From: Dyella_B sp035503745
GTDB taxonomy: Bacteria > Pseudomonadota > Gammaproteobacteria > Xanthomonadales > Rhodanobacteraceae
NCBI RefSeq assembly: GCF_035503745.1
Contig: NZ_DATJTC010000011.1
Location: 248,001 to 312,000, forward strand
Direction: 5' to 3'
Length of the DNA: 64,000 nt
The translations under genes were made by a program, and so were the position numbers. This document shows positions 61,537 through 64,000 of the stretch, in pieces (position 1 is the first letter of the stretch; each line of letters opens with the position of its first letter). Below the pieces are notes generated by a model. That model ran no database searches, was not told the origin of the DNA, and worked only from the letters and a program-made list of their open reading frames with translations.

Positions 61537-62913
61537 TCAGGCGTAGCGCTTGCTCAGATAGGCGAACAGCGCGCGCACGCCCATCGCTTCGCCGCCGCGC
61601 GGGCGGCCGGGGCGGTCCGCGTCGTTCCACGCGTAGGTGTCCAGGTGCAGCCAGGGCATGCCTTCGGGAATGAAGCGCTCCATGTACAGCGCGGCGGTGA
61701 TCGCACCGGCATGGCGCGACGCGCCGGCGTTGGCGAAATCGGCCAGATAGGATTCCAGCATCTTGCGATACGGGCGCCACAGCGGCAGTCGCCACATCGG
61801 GTCGGCGACCGCGCTGGCGCAGGCGAGCACGGCGTCGGCGGCGGTGTCGTCGTTGGCGAACAGCGCGGGCAGGTCCGGGCCCAGCGCCACGCGCGCCGCG
61901 CCGGTGAGCGTGGCGAAGTCGATGATCAGTTCCGGATGCTGTTCGGCGCCGTAGGCCAGCGCATCGCACAGCACCAGGCGGCCTTCCGCATCGGTGTTGT
62001 CGATCTCCACACTGTGCCCGGCGCGGGTGATGACCACTTCGCCCGGACGCATCGCATTGCCGGCGACGGCATTTTCCACCGCGGGAATCAGCAGGGTCAG
62101 GCGCACGGGCAGTGCGGCCTGCATGATCAGGCCGGCAAGCGCGATCGCGTGCGCGGCGCCGCCCATGTCCTTTTTCATCCAGCGCATGCCGTCGGAAGGT
62201 TTCAGGTCCAGGCCGCCGCTGTCGAAGCAAACACCTTTGCCGATCACCACCAGTTTCGGATCCGACGCCTTGCCCCAGTTCAGTTCGATCAGGCGCGGCG
62301 GGCGATGGCTGGCGCGGCCCACGGTGTGGATGGTGGGGAAATTCGCTTCCAGCAATTCATCGCCCACCCACTCGCGTACCTTGGCCTTGTGCGCCTTGCC
62401 CAACTGCTTGACCGCCTCGGCGAGCTGCTTGGGCCCCATGTCTTCGGTGGGCGTGTTGACCAGGTCGCGCACCTGCTGCGTCGCCTCGACCAAGGGCTTG
62501 AGCGCGGCGAGCGTCTTGGCATCCACGGCCAGCGTGGCGGGCGCGCGCTTGGCTTTGCGATAGCGCGTGAACTGATACGCGCCCAGCGCCCAGCCGAGTG
62601 CCGCCAGCTGCGTATCGAGCGCGACGCCTTCGGCGGCGATGGCGTAGTCGCCCACGGGCAAGGCCATGGGCAGCGCGGCCAGCGCCGAGAGCGGATCGTG
62701 CGCATCCACGCCGACCAGCACGCGCGCCAGCTTGCCGCTCGCATCCGGCAACGCGCACATGCTGCCGGGGCGGGCATCGAAGCCGTTGTCGTCCAGCCAC
62801 GCACGTTGCGCGGCGCTCAGGCGTTTGCGTGCGGCGGCAAGATGCGCGGTGTCGGTGGCCTCCATGGGCGTGGCGGCGTGGCGGCTGGAGCGGAGTTCGG
62901 CGAGGGCGGACAT
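61537..62913 (-). CDS. Leucyl aminopeptidase-family (M17) peptidase
   Basis: A 458-residue M17 cytosol aminopeptidase. The C-terminal catalytic domain has the two-metal site: KGVCFDSGGLDLKPSDGMRWMKKDMGG holds the Lys/Asp ligands and NTDAEGRLVLCDAL is the family signature. The N-terminal domain is shorter and unlike that of PepA, so the protein fits the PepB-like or short leucyl aminopeptidase group. It is likely a cytoplasmic dimanganese or dizinc enzyme that removes N-terminal residues from peptides. It stands alone between the M1 peptidase and a HAD hydrolase gene. Confidence 0.92.
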   Translation of the reverse strand: MSALAELRSSRHAATPMEATDTAHLAAARKRLSAAQRAWLDDNGFDARPGSMCALPDASGKLARVLVGVDAHDPLSALAALPMALPVGDYAIAAEGVALDTQLAALGWALGAYQFTRYRKAKRAPATLAVDAKTLAALKPLVEATQQVRDLVNTPTEDMGPKQLAEAVKQLGKAHKAKVREWVGDELLEANFPTIHTVGRASHRPPRLIELNWGKASDPKLVVIGKGVCFDSGGLDLKPSDGMRWMKKDMGGAAHAIALAGLIMQAALPVRLTLLIPAVENAVAGNAMRPGEVVITRAGHSVEIDNTDAEGRLVLCDALAYGAEQHPELIIDFATLTGAARVALGPDLPALFANDDTAADAVLACASAVADPMWRLPLWRPYRKMLESYLADFANAGASRHAGAITAALYMERFIPEGMPWLHLDTYAWNDADRPGRPRGGEAMGVRALFAYLSKRYA

Positions 62914-63017
62914 GCGGTTCCTTACGCATGCCTGGCATGCGCCTGTGGGGATCTATAGCCGCACATGATGCGCGCTTTTCCAGGGCGGTTCAAAACGGGC
63001 CGGCGTGCGTGGCCCGA

Positions 63018-63716
63018 TCAATCGGCGGCTTGCAGCTCAAGCCATTGCACCAGCGAGGCCAGGTCGCGCAGATCCAGGTCGGGCGCGGCGCCCAGCGCAC
63101 CGGGCCACGGATGGCCGGGGCGGTTGATCCACGCGGTGCGCAATCCCGCTTCGCGCGCGCCGACCACGTCCAGCTCCGGATCGTCGCCGATGTGCAGGAT
63201 GTTTTCCGGCGCCACGTTCAGCAGGGTGGACGCCGCATGAAAAATGCGCGCATCGGGTTTTGCCGCGCCGATGTCGCGCGCGGCGATGTGATAGGCGAAA
63301 TGCCGGTGCAGGCCGATGCGTTCCAGGTCGGCGTTGCCGTTGGTCAGGCTCGCCACCGGACGCATGGTGCGCAAGCGGTCAAGCGCGGGCAGGGCGTCCG
63401 GATACAGCTCCACGCTGTTGCGTGCGCTGGCGTAGATTTCCCACAGTGCATCCAGCGGTGCTTCGGCGATGCCGCAGGCATCGAAGGCGCGTTGCATGGT
63501 GATGTAGCGCTGCGCGGTGAAATCGTGCGCCAGATCGAGCCGTTCGGCGGCCACGCTGGCGCGCAGCTCGCGCATCGCCGCGATCGGCCAGGTCTTGGCA
63601 ACCAGCGGATAGTGCTGGCGCAGGTAGTTGTCCAGGTCGCGGTCGGCTTTTTCCAGGGCCGGCATGACCGGCCACAGGGTGTCGTCCAGATCGATGGTCA
63701 GCGCGAGGATGCGCAT
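63018..63716 (-). CDS. HAD-family hydrolase
   Basis: A 232-residue haloacid-dehalogenase-like phosphatase. Motif I is DLDDTLW (about residues 9-15), motif II is the Thr of SLTNGNAD, motif III is the Lys in GAAKPDARIF, and motif IV is IGDDPELDVVGAREAG. The cap is helical, of the YjjG or pyrimidine 5'-nucleotidase-like type. Substrate unknown. The ATG is preceded by AGGG; a start seven codons upstream is less likely. Confidence 0.87.
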   Translation of the reverse strand: MRILALTIDLDDTLWPVMPALEKADRDLDNYLRQHYPLVAKTWPIAAMRELRASVAAERLDLAHDFTAQRYITMQRAFDACGIAEAPLDALWEIYASARNSVELYPDALPALDRLRTMRPVASLTNGNADLERIGLHRHFAYHIAARDIGAAKPDARIFHAASTLLNVAPENILHIGDDPELDVVGAREAGLRTAWINRPGHPWPGALGAAPDLDLRDLASLVQWLELQAAD

Positions 63717-63744
63717 CGGCGGCACCCTGCCGGGCACGGTGCGC

Positions 63745-64000
63745 TCAGCGCGCCGCGATGCGCAGCACCTGGCCGGTGCGCACGGTATTGTCTTTCAGGT
63801 GATTCCAGCTGCGGATCTGCGCCACCTCCACGCCGTGCTTGCGCGCGATCGAATACAGCGTTTCGCCCGCGCCGACGCGGTAGGTGGACATCGGGGCCGC
63901 CGTCTTGGACGCGCTGGCGATCTTTCTCGACTCGGCCTTCTTGCCGGTGGACTCGGTGGCCTTGCCGACCTTGGCGGTCGATTTGACCACCCTGGCGTAG
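63745..64000 (-). CDS. LysM-containing protein, C-terminal end, 5' part outside window
   Basis: Open at the window edge. The visible part is a Lys/Ala/Ser-rich linker and a LysM peptidoglycan-binding domain (YRVGAGETLYSIARKHGVEVAQIRSW in two parts: YRVGAGETLYSIARKHG and VEVAQIRSWNHL) ending in TGQVLRIAAR. A GTG at 63990 is in frame, but the frame continues upstream, so the gene probably starts outside. The layout is like the C-terminus of an MltD-type lytic transglycosylase; that is inference from a short fragment. Confidence 0.6.
   Translation of the reverse strand, partial: YARVVKSTAKVGKATESTGKKAESRKIASASKTAAPMSTYRVGAGETLYSIARKHGVEVAQIRSWNHLKDNTVRTGQVLRIAAR

Overview
The window is a chromosomal segment of a GC-rich gammaproteobacterium. 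The gene content points to the Xanthomonadales, most likely Rhodanobacteraceae (Dyella/Frateuria/Rhodanobacter-like). The pointers are the block mreB-mreC-mreD-mrdA-rodA-mltB-rlpA-dacC-DUF493-lipB-lipA, a MetJ-type repressor with a histone H1-like tail, a GTP-dependent PckG, and many c-di-GMP and GAF signalling proteins. The assignment is an inference from content and layout; there is no rRNA or other taxonomic marker. I saw no tRNA, rRNA, CRISPR array, insertion sequence or prophage.

Layout. 1-4.2 kb: amidase (5' end outside the window), phospholipid methyltransferase-like protein, AlkB-type dioxygenase, gcvT and gcvH. 4.7-6.8 kb: MetJ/H1 fusion and a TonB-like envelope protein. 6.9-14.7 kb: serine hydrolase, GMC oxidoreductase, MFS-like transporter, CBS protein, glycosyltransferase, mtgA, a structured inverted repeat and hslO. 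14.8-20.9 kb: a GAF-GAF-GGDEF-EAL protein, an orphan exported protein, and an operon of ECF sigma factor, putative anti-sigma factor and a DUF4097-like protein. 21-27.6 kb: pckG, then a lipid-degradation group (TetR regulator, alpha/beta hydrolase, FadE, hotdog thioesterase). 27.7-33.8 kb: a tightly overlapping signalling operon (hybrid histidine kinase, CheR, CheB, response regulator-diguanylate cyclase). 34-35.6 kb: prfC.

35.6-40.4 kb is the main accessory region. Between prfC and a stand-alone, divergent EF-G gene lie three genes of visibly lower GC. Two of them, on opposite strands, share an N-terminal module of about 90 residues fused to unrelated C-termini: a long coiled coil in one, a Ser/Gly-rich repeat protein in the other. 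Between them lies a protein resembling the dermonecrotic-toxin-like DUF6543 family behind a disordered Ser/Thr/Pro-rich leader. I read this as a candidate cluster of secreted effectors or toxins. No secretion apparatus lies in the window, so the export route is unknown.

40.4-44.7 kb: EF-G paralogue, M24 peptidase, DUF1304 protein and PfkB sugar kinase. 45-54.5 kb: the cell-shape and peptidoglycan operon, with many ATGA overlaps. 54.6-58.6 kb: lipB, lipA and a Prc-type protease whose start overlaps the lipA stop. 59-64 kb: DUF4126 protein, M1 and M17 peptidases, HAD hydrolase and the C-terminal LysM end of a protein, probably a lytic transglycosylase, cut by the window edge.

Start codons were chosen from family alignment as I know it, upstream ribosome-binding sites and overlap with neighbours; doubtful starts are flagged.
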